This document shows positions 23,401-35,599 of a DNA stretch of 64,000 bases, piece after piece (the first letter of the stretch is position 1; each line of letters begins with the position of its first letter). The notes below the pieces were generated by a model. It was not told the origin of the DNA. It saw only the letters and a list, made by a program, of their open reading frames with translations, and searched no databases. The stretch covers positions 123,170,920-123,234,919 of the forward strand of contig OY986438.1 in assembly GCA_963920525.1 (NCBI GenBank), given 5' to 3'. Made by a program: the position numbers and the translations under genes. The DNA is from Dichetophora obliterata (taxonomy: Eukaryota; Arthropoda; Insecta; Diptera; Sciomyzidae).

Positions 23401-26400
23401 CACAATGCGCCCTATTTATCCATATGCTACTATAAACCTTCTGGGAATTATAGCGTGTCTGGCCGTTGCGTATGGTTTACGTAGACTCGGCTGTTGGCTA
23501 CGTTGAATGTGCTGGCTGTGTGTGTGTGTGTGTGTCTATGGCTGTTGGTTGAGTTAAGCGCACAGTGGTGTAGTAAGGCAGTGGCGTAGTGTGCGGGGTG
23601 CAAACTTGTACGGGATCTCCGTTACAGTATTTTCATTGATTTGTGGGCGGGAAAAGGAGGCGTGAACACCCTTTTTTAGTACCGACAGTAGCCATTTAAA
23701 TGAAACTACCAAGTTTTATACAACCAAAATCCTCTGAAATATGCAATTTTTATTGATTTGTGGGCGGTGAAAGAGGTGTGGTAAAATTTTTTTTCGCAAA
23801 ACATCTAGAATTGGAAAAAAGTGTACTGCCAAAAATTCGTTAAGTCGTTCATGAGTGATGAAGCTACCAACGAACACCATTTCATTTTTATAATATGGAT
23901 GAGCTCGAAATGTATCCAAAATCATATTATTTTCGTACATTGTAAGTTCTTAAAAAAACTTTACAAAACGCGTGAGGCTGATTTATTTTAACAATTGATA
24001 TGGCAAGATCGAAGGAAATTCTGAACAGATGAAATGCAATCCACAAAAGATCGATTAAAATTCCATTTGAAATCTAGAATACGTTCGATTAGAAATTGAG
24101 TACATACAAAATTAAATCCTCCATTACCATTACCATTACCATTATCATTACCATTACCATTACCATTACTATAACCATTACCATAACCATTACTATTACC
24201 ATTACCATTACCATTGCCATTACCATTAATTACCATTACCATTACCATTAATTACCATTACCGTTACCATTATCATTACCATTACCATTACCATTACCAT
24301 TACCATTATCATTACCATTACCATTACCATTACCATTACCATTACCATTACCATTACCATTACCATTACCATTACCATTACCATTACCATTACCATTACC
24401 ATTACCATTACCATTACCATTACCATTACCATTACCATTACCATTACCATTACCATTACCATTACCATTACCATTACCATTACCATTACCATTACCATTA
24501 CCATTACCATTACCATTACCATTACCATTACCATTACCATTACCATTACCATTACCATTACCATTACCATTACCATTACCATTACCATTACCATTACCAT
24601 TACCATTACCATTACCATTACCATTACCATTACCATTACCATTACCATTACCATTACCATTACCATTACCATTACCATTACCATTACCATTACGATTACC
24701 ATTACGATTACCATTACCATTACCATTACCATTACCATTACCATTACCATTACCATTACCATTACCATTACCATTACCATCAACATTACCATTACCATTA
24801 CCATTACCATTACCATTACCATTACCATTACCATTACCATTACCATTACCATTACCATTACCATTACCATTACCATTACCATTACCATTACCATTACCAT
24901 TACCATTACCATTACCATTACCATTACCATTACCATTACCATTACCATTACCATTACCATTACCATTACCATTACCATTACCATTACCATTACCATTACC
25001 ATTACCATTACCATTACCATTACCATTACCATTACCATTACCATTACCATTACCATTACCATTACCATTACCATTACCATTACCATTACCATTACCATTA
25101 CCATTACCATTACCATTACCATTACCATTACCATTACCATTACCATTACCATTACCATTACCATTACCATTACCATTACCATTACCATTACCATTACCAT
25201 TACCATTACCATTACCATTACCATTACCATTACCATTACCATTACCATTACCATTACCATTACCATTACCATTACCATTACCATTACCATTACCATTACC
25301 ATTACCATTACCATTACCATTACCATTACCATTACCATTACCATTACCATTACCATTACCATTACCATTACCATTACCATTACCATTACCATTACCATTA
25401 CCATTACCATTACCATTACCATTACCATTACCATTACCATTACCATTACCATTACCATTACCATTACCATTACCATTACCATTACCATTACCATTACCAT
25501 TACCATTACCATTACCATTACCATTACCATTACCATTACCATTACCATTACCATTACCATTACCATTACCATTACCATTACCATTACCATTACCATTACC
25601 ATTACCATTACCATTACCATTACCATTACCATTACCATTACCATTACCATTACCATTACCATTACCATTACCATTACCATTACCATTACCATTACCATTA
25701 CCATTACCATTACCATTACCATTACCATTACCATTACCATTACCATTACCATTACCATTACCATTACCATTACCATTACCATTACCATTACCATTACCAT
25801 TACCATTACCATTACCATTACCATTACCATTACCATTACCATTACCATTACCATTACCATTACCATTACCATTACCATTACCATTACCATTACCATTACC
25901 ATTACCATTACCATTACCATTACCATTACCATTACCATTACCATTACCATTACCATTACCATTACCATTACCATTACCATTACCATTATCATTACGATTA
26001 CCATTACGATTACCATTACCATTACCATTACCATTACGATTACCATTACCATTACCATTACCATTACCATTACCATTACCATTACCATCACCATTACCAT
26101 TACCATTACCATTACCATTACCATTACCATCACCATTACCATTACCATTACCATTACCATTACCATTACCATTACCATTACCATTACCATTACCATTACC
26201 ATTACCATTACCATTACCATTACCATTACCATTACCATTACCATTACCATTACCATTACCATTACCATTACCATTACCATTACCATTACCATTACCATTA
26301 CCATTACCATTACCATTACCATTACCATTACCATTACCATTACCATTACCATTACCATTACCATTACCATTACCATTACCATTACCATTACCATTACCAT

Positions 26401-29400
26401 TACCATTACCATTACCATTACCATTACCATTACCATTACCATTACCATTACCATTACCATTACCATTACCATTACCATTACCATTACCATTACCATTACC
26501 ATTACCATTACCATTACCATTACCATTACCATTACCATTACCATTACCATTACCATTACCATTACCATTACCATTACCATTACCATTACCATTACCATTA
26601 CCATTACCATTACCATTACCATTACCATTACCATTACCATTACCATTACCATTACCATTACCATTACCATTACCATTACCATTACCATTACCATTACCAT
26701 TACCATTACCATTACCATTACCATTACCATTACCATTACCATTACCATTACCATTACCATTACCATTACCATTACCATTACCATTACCATTACCATTACC
26801 ATTACCATTACCATTACCATTACCATTACCATTACCATTACCATTACCATTACCATTACCATTACCATTACCATTACCATTACCATTACCATTACCATTA
26901 CCATTACCATTACCATTACCATTACCATTACCATTACCATTACCATTACCATTACCATTACCATTACCATTACCATTACCATTACCATTACCATTACCAT
27001 TACCATTACCATTACCATTACCATTACCATTACCATTACCATTACCATTACCATTACCATTACCATAACCATTACTTTTACCATTACCATTACCATTACC
27101 ATTACCATTACCATTACCATTACCATTACCATTACCATTACCATTACCATTACCATTACCATTACCATTACCATTACCATTACCATTACCATTACCATTA
27201 CCATTACCATTACCATTACCATTACCATTACCGTTACCGTTACCGTTACCATTACCATTACCATTACCATTACCATTACCATTACCATTACCATTACCAT
27301 TACCATTACCATTACCATTACCATTACCATTACCATTACCATTACCATTACCATTACCATTACCATTACCATTACCATTACCATTACCATTACCATTACC
27401 ATTACCATTACCATTACCATTACCATTACCATTACCATTACCATTACCATTACCATTACCATTACCATTACCATTACCATTACCATTACCATTACCATTA
27501 CCATTACCATTACCATTACCATTACCATTACCATTACCATTACCATTAACATTACCATTACCATTAACATTACCATTACCATTACCATTACCATTACCAT
27601 TACCATTACCATTACCATTACCATTACCATTACTATTACCATTACCATTACCATTACCGTTACCATTACCATTACCATTACTATTACCATTACCATTACC
27701 ATAACCATTACCATTACCATTAATTACCATTACCATTACCTTTAATTACCATTACCATTACCATTACCATTACCATTACCATAACCATTACCATTACCAT
27801 TACCATTACCATTACAATTACCATTACCATTACCATTACCATGGGCATTTCCATCGTAACTTCCGCGACATGCGTACGACTTAAAGCTTCGTTTTCTCGG
27901 AAGTTTACGTTATTAATGTAAAAAAATTTCTTATTTACATATGTCTTACAAGATATAGTAATGGTAAGTCGTTCCTGTAACTAATCAAGAATGGCAGTGG
28001 TAAATATGGGCGTAACTCACGCGACAAAAAAGGAAGTGTATTTTACAAGCAAGTATAGATTGTAAAAACTCAGCGAATTTTCCCATATAATTGGTTTTTG
28101 TTTTTAATTTTAAAATAATGGGGAAAACAGTTAAGTATCATAACAAACCCTATTTACCTATGGATTTTGCTTATTTAAAAATATATTGAGTTTCCAAAAA
28201 ATAATTGCCGTAACTCGCGCGACGTAGCCCACGCGACAAAATTTTCTTAAATTTAAATTGGGTGATTAAGTAATTAGGAAGTAAAGTAATTATGTAATTT
28301 AGTAATTAACAAACAAATTTAATATATTGTCTTTTTCTTGCCTCAACAATTTTTCTATTTTCTTTAGCCAATGCCTTCCATTTTTACTAAAACAAAAAGT
28401 TTACGAAACAATTACTAAGCATTTACGAAAAAGGCTACTACATTTGTGAAACAGTGCAGACGATTTGATCATCATGGTTAATGAATTTATATAGAAATTT
28501 CTTAAGTTAATAAAATAAAAATGTTTCTCTTAATAATATCATAAAGTAAAAAATTTTTAATAAGTTTTAAGTTTTTGGTCACGGTTGACTTTTTTCTGGA
28601 AATGCCCATACACAAAATAGCTTCAGTAGAGTGCAATTCACTGACCTCAATATATCGATTTTTATTATTTAATCATTTCAGTACGCCGCTTCCGCATTGG
28701 TTACTCTCGGTGGTATTGTTTATACCATCTCACCTACAGATCCGGCTACCTTAACTGCAGCACGGGCATTAAATGGTTTTGCCTTTGGATGGATCTACAT
28801 TCCGGCTATGATTGTGGGCGGTGACCAGGCTGTTAAACTGTATCGTGGTCGTTTTCTCGCCTTAGAAGCATTCAATGTAAATGCCGGCATCTTTATACAG
28901 ATACTTTTTCTCTCGGACTATACAAACACTGGCAACTTCAATGTTGGACTCATTCACGGCGTGATCGTCATAATCATCGGTATAACTGCTTTAGCTCTAA
29001 CGTCCTTGTATACGCTGGAATCACCTTTAATCTTACTGCAACGTGGTGAAGATAATGCTGCCCTCGAATGTTTGGCAAGTCTACAACGACCCGGGTTGGT
29101 AACTCATGAGACGCATGCGCTGCTGGAGGAGCACAAGTGCCTGATTGCCGAACAAAATATGAAAACGACACGTGAAGCACTCTCCGGATCCTTCTTGGGT
29201 TTCTTTGAGATGTGCCTGTATCGTTGTTTTGTGGCCATGTCATTCTCATTGCCACTAAGTATTGCCCTTGTGTTCGCTACTATTATAGGGCCTGGTGTAA
29301 CGTGGCCTTTAACCGTCTACGCATCGCTGCGCTGGGTGGGTTCTATCGTCTACTGGTTCATTGCAGACTCTGCGGGTCGCAAGAAACCCCTGCTCGTCGG

Positions 29401-29815
29401 TCTGTTTGTCTGCGCCTGCTTATTGATTGGCGTCGGAGTATCTCTTAATGACGACATTAATAACGTTACAGCAGATCAAATGCATACCGCAATTTATTTA
29501 TTGGTGTTTTATCAGTTATTTGCCGGTTTCTACGCGGGTCCATCGGCTCCTTATATGAGTGAAGCTTTTCCGTTGCAATTCAAGTCCTGGCTCATCGCAG
29601 CGGTCTTCGTGATAGAAATGCTACTTCATATAATTACAACTGTAACATCCTTAAATGCCGTTCCATTGCAGGTGGCAACCTTTTGTTTTGTGCTGACTGG
29701 CTTAACGTTTGTCTTTGTTGGGTTTGTTTTTCTTTTTATGCCCGAAACAAAACACACAACTTTACGCGAGGCTCAAGCAAAATTTAGACGATTACTGAAC
29801 ATCGGTTTTAACTAG
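20500..29815 (+). CDS. MFS sugar transporter-like protein (Tret1-like), 3 exons
   Basis: Predicted 449-aa membrane carrier of the sugar-porter MFS family, probably in the plasma membrane; substrate unknown. Exon 1 is 20500-20548 (MTDYRKNTPQLRTIG), exon 2 21253-21419 and exon 3 28682-29815. Donors GTGAGA and GTAAGC and both acceptors are good, and the phases join (1, then 0). Only about 16 residues precede the first membrane helix. Exon 2 gives helices 1-2; exon 3 gives the rest. Family marks: an RGR after helix 4, DSAGRKKP between the later helices, and PETKHTTLREAQ near the C-terminus. The usual basic GRR/K motif between helices 2 and 3 is weak (NKLRMKLLL). Intron 2 (7261 bp) carries a solo LTR, a 3.7-kb hexamer satellite and a MITE-like element. 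Frame is open throughout. Confidence 0.85.
22599..23626. mobile_element. Solo LTR, 1028 bp
   Basis: Begins TGTAAGG and ends CCGTTACA (TG...CA with a 5-bp inverted TGTAA/TTACA). It is flanked by a 4-bp duplication GTAT (22595-22598 and 23627-23630), as Ty3/gypsy integrases make. The flanking repeat unit reads through when the LTR is ignored. It contains a GTTCGGTGA minisatellite, a duplicated ACTCCCGATA.GCCGAAGC block (23161 and 23219) and (TG)n at 23516-23533. No internal coding region. Confidence 0.78.
22884..23005. repeat. GTTCGGTGA minisatellite inside LTR
   Basis: About ten imperfect copies of a 9-12 bp unit (GTTCGGTGA, with AAGTTCGGTGA and TGTTCGGTGA variants). It sits in the left third of the solo LTR. 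Confidence 0.7.
24121..27842. repeat. (ATTACC)n hexanucleotide satellite, 3.7 kb
   Basis: Roughly 620 tandem copies of ATTACC (GGTAAT on the other strand). The centre is almost pure; both edges carry more variants (ATAACC, ATTATC, TTAATTACC). A rare pair of variants, ATTACGATTACCATTACG, occurs at about 24691 and again at about 25992, suggesting an internal duplication of about 1.3 kb. The array lies in intron 2 of the MFS gene. Long open frames through it encode only His-Tyr, Met-Val or Gly-Asn dipeptide runs and are artefacts of a 6-bp period without stops. Confidence 0.97.
27843..28607. mobile_element. Possible DNA transposon abutting the satellite
   Basis: GGGCATTTCCA at 27843-27853 is matched in inverse by TGGAAATGCCC at 28597-28607 (13 bp if the outer AT is included). 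The phrase CGTAACT..CGCGAC occurs three times inside (near 27854, 28010 and 28208), like subterminal repeats. No coding region. The left end lies exactly where the hexamer array stops. No clear target duplication. Confidence 0.4.
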
Positions 29816-30796
29816 GAAATTTTACTGTAATTATGGTAATAGTATTTTTTATAATCAATCATTTAATCAAAACTTTAAAAGAAATATTGTTTAGCTTTTT
29901 TAAATTATTTACTAACTATAAGATTTATTGAATTATTTTATTTATAAATTAAAAATTAAATTAAAAGAAAACAATGTTTTTCCTTTATTTCGATTTAACA
30001 TGTTCACATGAAATTTATCTGTTTGTAATGATTTTAGCTTAGTCTGCCTCACCCATTTTGCCTCACCCACACTCACATTTTCGTATTAATAAAAAGAATA
30101 TAATAAAAAAACACCTCATATCTTCAAACAAATAGTTTTATTGACCAATGAGTGCAATGCTTTTCTATGAAAAACTAGTCAATGTGCTGTGACTATAACT
30201 GCAAAATTAATTGCTTGGAAGCAACATATAGCTTATGTTAGATAGGTCAAAACAACCAAACCACATACAAACAGATAGACAAACACAACAATAGTACACG
30301 CAATTGAACGTACAATATTTACAGTTTTTATTTTTATTCAAATTAGTCACCATTTTTAACATTTTAAAATAAGAATTTAAAAAAAATAGGCTCATGTTAG
30401 CTTTTGTTCCGATCAATTTATTAGCCTTTACAACTTCGGATTTATATAAAATAAATTTACGACCGAAACTAACACAATTACATCAGAAACTCAGATTCTT
30501 CAGAACCAGAATTAGAATTTTTCAGAAATTGAGAAAGGAAATTATAAAAACAAATTCATATCGAACAATTCAAATTTATCCTATAACTCACTTTCGTTTA
30601 AAAAATAAAATTAAGCCATCCTAAATCAACTTAAAGCATCGTCAAACAAACATGAAAAATATGACAAAATAAAAAAAACAGAAATAAATCTTTTTCCACT
30701 CATTTTAATAGATCGCTTTTTTTTTTTTGTTTACTTTCACTTTTTACGCTCTCGTTGCAAGTTTTTGGAGTACGTGAACGCTTTCCTAGTAGTAAT
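29816..30796. other. MFS 3' region and spacer
   Basis: AT-rich. The transporter's 3' UTR should lie in the first few hundred bases; no canonical AATAAA stands out close to the stop. Short open frames here have no recognisable content. Confidence 0.4.
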
Positions 30797-31197
30797 CGTG
30801 GCAGAACTAGACAAGGTTAAGGTTCATTTATAAGATTGTGGCACTTAAGAGAAACACACTCTTTTTCCGCTTATGCTCGAACTGTCACTGTGCTTTTCTT
30901 TGTTCTAAGCATTCGTTTTCTTCATTTCTTTTCATCCATTCTGACAGTTCGACCGAGCTCGCTCTCAAGTGCCGCAACCTTACAAATGAGCCTTGGCCAA
31001 GGTAGCGTTAGGGCTGAATGTGCTCATTTTCTTAGTGATCATAACTGTCAAACTCAGCCATTTTGTTATTTTTGCTAATTCTTGCTTTCATATTGCATTC
31101 TCATTGGTTGCAGATTTTGTATGAGTTGTCAACTTCGTTTTGACAGTTTTGGTCACCGGCTCTCCGCCCTAACACTGCCTTATCTAATTTTACCATG
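30797..31197. mobile_element. P-type MITE, copy 1 (401 bp)
   Basis: Ends CGTGGCAGAACTAGACAAGG and, inverted, CATGGTAAAATTAGATAAGG. It is flanked by an 8-bp duplication GTAGTAAT (30789-30796 and 31198-31205). The right half (GGGCTGAATGTGCTC... GGTCACCGGCTCT.CGCCCTAACAC) recurs at 54590-54705. CATG...AAGGT ends spaced as in the Drosophila P repeat, with an 8-bp duplication, point to the P superfamily. No transposase. Confidence 0.78.
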
Positions 31198-31205
31198 GTA
31201 GTAAT

Positions 31206-32183
31206 AACATATTGTAATAATTTGTAGCAATTTTTTGTTAGTGAACAAACCTGTTATAGTAGATCTAATCTCATTGCTCTTACACCAACGTTGACGAGCG
31301 GAAATTCAACGTGTCTCAAATATATTTTCTTGATTTTTTTATATATAATTTTGAAAACAACTGGCAAGGGTTAAGACCCGACTAAATGATCTGGCTTGTT
31401 TATTTTTTCACTCTTCAAATAATAAATTTAAATGTATAAAAATTTCAAAATGCCTCAAAAACATTTTTTGTGAAAAATCTTGCTTATTTAAAAAATAAAA
31501 TTATAGGCTTAGGCCCACTTCCCCTCAGCCAGGTTTGGGTTTTTTATTTGGATATCATAAAAGAAGCATTGAACAATTTTTCAGCGTGCATACTTTACAA
31601 ATTTTTCATGAAACACATACTCTAAAATGTCTATTAGCTCTCCTACTATATTCTTAACTTGAGAGCCGGAGACAGGCCTTTATTTTGAAAAAATCGGTAA
31701 CATTTCCTTTTTTTTAATTTTGAATTTGAAATAGCGCACTTTTACTGCTATAAGTAAATAAAAAAATTATTTTTGTATATTTTCATTTGAGGACTTTTAG
31801 TCCCGAAAGGAATCATTTAAGGTTTTAGTTTTAGCAACAGCCTGCATTTTCCATAAAAAGTACCCATAAAAATCGCGTCTGAGAACAAATGCGTTCGCTT
31901 GAATTCACAATAGTTGAAAAATAGACTTCAATTGTGAATTATAAAGGATACCACTTGAGCATGGTTTGTGTACAAAATAATCATCAACAAAAATATTTCG
32001 AACTTAAGCTGTTCCCACTATAATAATTTTTTATATCACAGCATTCACTTATTATTGTACTAAAACTAAGGCTTACGAACTGAGGAATTGAAAAATATAT
32101 AAAACTAATTTATTTATAAGCTGTGAAAGTCTTAAATTTTTTAATGTTAGTTAAATGTTAATACATTTTTTAAAGATTACCTA
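31206..32183. other. No gene seen
   Basis: AT-rich intergenic DNA without structure that I can support. Confidence 0.4.
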
Positions 32184-32556
32184 TGATTCAGATCAAAATC
32201 TCGAGATATTCAGATTTTTGATATATGACCCTCATTTGAACTACATTTAAAAAAAATTTTATAGTTTTTTAACAATTACTCTTTATGGTCTTTTCAAAAA
32301 TACCTCCAACATGAAAACCGAGTTAGCCTTGTTGAATCTATGATTTTTCAAAAGTTAGGCAATTTCGCTTTTTCTTCCATGTTGACCAAATTTGAATGTT
32401 GAACGTAAAATCTTTTAAAAAAATCTTAACATTTTTTTACTCAAATTAGTGCTTTTTTATTTCGTAAGTAGATTAAATTCTGAAAGTTTAAGCAAAATCA
32501 GAGGTGGTCAAACTTTTTGGTCTACAAAAATAATCATGAGATTTTGATCTGATTGG
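32184..32556. repeat. Possible MITE, about 20-bp inverted ends
   Basis: ATTCAGATCAAAATCTCGAGA at the left is matched in inverse by TCATGAGATTTTGATCTGATT at the right. Total about 372 bp, AT-rich and non-coding. No clear target duplication. Confidence 0.4.
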
Positions 32557-32910
32557 GAAAAACTGAGTATGCCACTAAATTTTACGACCAACAAATAAGT
32601 TTACGTGTCTTGGCATTTTCGTATGTCTTTTCGACGTCCCTACAGAAGACTAAATTTGTTATTGCTTATCAACACAAAATTTTTTATATTACAATTAAAA
32701 TGCTTGTTTAGTATAAGAAAATAGTTATATATTAAAATATTTTAAGCATATGTAAATATACATATAGTAAGTATATATGCTTACAAAGATTATAGCTTTG
32801 AGGGATAATAAAATAAAGCTTAACTTATTACAAAACCAGTAAAACCTTAAAACGTAACACCAGTCAAACTTTTACAACATTTACATACACTTTATAAGTT
32901 CTATTACAAA

Positions 32911-35194
32911 CTAATTATCTTCGTCGTCGTTGTTTTCATTGCTCTGTGTTTCCAGCAGCGCTTTGCGCTCCTGCAATCGCACACACTTTGGACACATCAT
33001 ATTTTTTCGCGTCAGACATATGCGATGATAAATCGAGTTGCATTTCTCACATAATATACAGCCATCGTCAAAGGGATAGATCACCTCAACGTTGCTGCAA
33101 ATTTCACAGATATAGGCCTTGGCTGTGCATAGAGCACAATTACGGATGTGCTTGTCGAAGGCAGTAAAGACCTTGTTAAGAAATTCGCTAAGCACGCCGG
33201 ATTCCGTCTGTTCCAAGTCGTTGATTGAATAGAATTCGGTGGATTGTACCAAATGGCGACGTTGGCCTGTATAAAAAATTCAGTTAAATATTTTTGAAGA
33301 AAACATTTAATTCACTCAAGTTTTTTTATACCTATTTGAGTCTCTAACAGCTTCTCTTCCGTAGCTTGGCGACATTCTACTAAATATTTACGCATATAGA
33401 CTAAATTCTGACGCAATTTTTTCAATAAACATAGCTTTTCCAAAAATACAAAGAGTTTTGGGTTATCTTCTTCTAGTTTTATTAATGGCATATCTAGAAA
33501 TATGTTGATTTCTTGCAAGGAAGCGCGTGAAACCTTGCGTGTCGAGAAATCCCAGTTGTGCACAATGCGCGCTGGAACCAGGCTGTTGTCATTCCAATGG
33601 CAAGATGGGCAATAGTAGAGACCACTATAGTCGCAAAGACGTGGCTCAATCCACGAGTTTTCTGTAAAGTCAGAGGAAAGTCGATATTAAGACAATTTAT
33701 TTTATCTTTAAAAACCAGTCAGATTTGTTTTACAAAAGCTTAAAAGTTTAGTGTATAATCTACTTAGATTTGTTAATTGTACTTCAATTACCAAGCAGAG
33801 TTTTTATTAAAATGTTTTTAAGGAAATTTTTAAATTTTTAAGGGAATTTTCAAGACGAAGCATAATCACAAATTCCATACATTTTTCGCTAAAAAAAGTT
33901 TAAAGTTTCTTGTACATTTTAAATAAACAATTCTTCGCATTTAATGGTGTTTAATCTGCCAGAAGAGGAATTAAGCAGAAACCACTTCTAGTGAAAAAAA
34001 GGTTATTATTTTTATTTTGACTAATAGAACCACGGAATTAAACAATCGACCTTACGTTATGTTTAATATTTATTTTAACTTATAGGCAAAATTTTGTTTA
34101 AAATGTTAGTTTGAAATTATAAGTAAGCTATATAAATATACAAAGTAAAAATTTTAAACTACAAAAACAAATATGTTATCAGTATCAATATCTAGAAGAT
34201 ATATGTAGATGATAATGCAATTTTTAAACTACATATAAGTTATAACAAATATGTGCAAAATTTAGTTCTATAAGCTTATGAATATCTTTAATTTAAATTA
34301 AATTAAAAAATTTGTATAAAATAAATACCATGGCTACCTTTAGCTAACTGGCCAAAGCACCTGATGGTAGCTGGCAAATCTTTAAGAATGACAAAAACAA
34401 AACATTTAGTAAATCAAAAAAATTTATTAAACTTGCTTAAAATAACACTTACTGCAATTCAACAGTGTTCCACACTCGACACACTTGTAGAATTGTGCAG
34501 CCAAGCCTATCTCTGGGCATATATCAGCTATTGGATACTTTCGTTCCATGGCCTCTACATGTGCACACACCCGCACCACACTGTCAACACACTTTTGATG
34601 AGCCAAAAAACGACAATCACAACAAATGTAGGCCACCTGCACAACGCTCCAAATAATTCCAGTGCAATGATCGCAATAGCTGCCTTTAGCTGCCGCCTGT
34701 AAGCGACCAGCCTGCTGATGGACCGTAAAATGATGACCAACAACAGTCTTTACTGAGGGTCCGCTCTCATTGGGATCCTGTTCAGCATCCTTCAACTCCT
34801 TAAGGGAATACCGCAAATCAACTAAATGTCGTACCAGCCATTTGCGTTCTTCGCTGCATTCATCGCTTAATAGCACTAAATCGCGACAATGCGCTATGGC
34901 CGCCTCTAGGTCCTGGGCATTGGCGTCTGCGGTGAATATTAGGCGCCACTGCTCCTTTACTAATGCTGCTGGTATGGGCAGTGATTTTTCAGTTTGTGTT
35001 GCAGTCGATGCGTCTCCATCGGAAATGGTGGGCGTTGGTGTGTGGGTTCTACTCATTGTAGAAGGTGTGGCATAGCTGCCATGTATGTAGGTGGAAGCTG
35101 TGGAGGCGCTTTCGCTAATAAAATTGGTAACTGCACCTGGTATGCTAGTGAGTGCTCCTGGTATGCTGATGAGACTTTCGCGCAGTGAGCTCAT
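32911..35194 (-). CDS. Def8: Def8 homologue (C1 and Rubicon-homology zinc domain), 3 exons
   Basis: Predicted 475 aa. Exons (minus strand): 35194-34453, 33661-33332 and 33266-32911; donors GTAAGT and GTATAA, acceptors TTTACAG and TATACAG, phases join. The start is the ATG at 35194 (MSSLRESL). Domains in order: a Ser/Thr-rich N-terminus; a C1-like zinc finger about residues 155-215 (HHFTVHQ, YCDHC, CCDC, HQKCVD); then the Cys-rich Rubicon-homology/DEF8 domain running to the end, with CKNSWIEPRLCDYSGLYYC, YYCPSCHWND, CALCTAKAYICEIC and CILCEKCNSIYHRICL. An acidic tail follows. In animals Def8 and its relatives (Rubicon, Pacer, PLEKHM1) act at endo-lysosomal membranes, binding Rab7 through this domain. 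Length and domain order fit the family; reading frames are intact. Confidence 0.93.
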
Positions 35195-35398
35195 TTTTAA
35201 GTTTAACAATCATTAAATCTATTTGAGAAATAAAAAATTCGACAATTTTACACTTAACTTGTTTATTATTTACAAAACAAAGAATTTCACGGCCACCACA
35301 AAAATTAATCAGCTGTTTTTGACGTTTAGTAAAATGATAATAAAAGACATAATCATCACCCGCTAGGAAAATAATCAATTATACAACGTTAAGCCAAT
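35195..35398 (-). promoter_or_regulatory. Upstream region of Def8
   Basis: The 200 bp before the Def8 ATG, lying between the gene and the MITE at 35399. It should hold the 5' UTR and core promoter; I see no TATA box or initiator that I could place with confidence. Confidence 0.3.
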
Positions 35399-35598
35399 TG
35401 CTATTCACAGTTTGAATTCGCATATGTTATTTGTACGCCAATTTACGAAAGCGTATTCTGCTTTTTATGCTCTTAGTACGGCGGCCATACTACATACATC
35501 ATTGGGTTGCATAATTTTTGAATACGGCAGTCACAGTTCAACAATACCAAATGCAATACATACGATTTGTTAATGTACGTTAAAACTGTGAATAGCCC
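35399..35598. repeat. Small MITE near Def8 promoter
   Basis: GCTATTCACAGTTT (about 35400-35413) is matched in inverse by AAACTGTGAATAGC (about 35584-35597). Total about 200 bp, no coding capacity. It sits directly upstream of Def8 and directly next to the next repeat. Confidence 0.5.
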
Positions 35599-35599
35599 T

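Larger units (their letters stand above)
21540..23830. repeat. Degenerate interspersed repeat in intron 2
   Basis: Several decayed units share TTTTTATTGATT.GTGGGCGG..AAAGG.GTGTGG, ACCATCTCGTACTC and CCGACAGTA.CATA.GAACTAAATT. The best units begin near 22163, 22338, 22590/23627 and 23743. The GGGCGTG-rich style is that of old transposon 3' regions. One unit is split by the LTR at 22599-23626. Confidence 0.5.

Noticed and set aside
24214..27736. Open frames over 1100 codons on both strands
   Set aside because: They read through the ATTACC array and encode only dipeptide repeats (His-Tyr, Met-Val, Gly-Asn). A 6-bp repeat without stop codons gives such frames by necessity.
24121..27842. Telomere repeat or CRISPR array
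   Set aside because: The unit is not TTAGG or a known telomeric repeat, there are no spacers, and the flanks are gene introns. Flies use other telomere systems.
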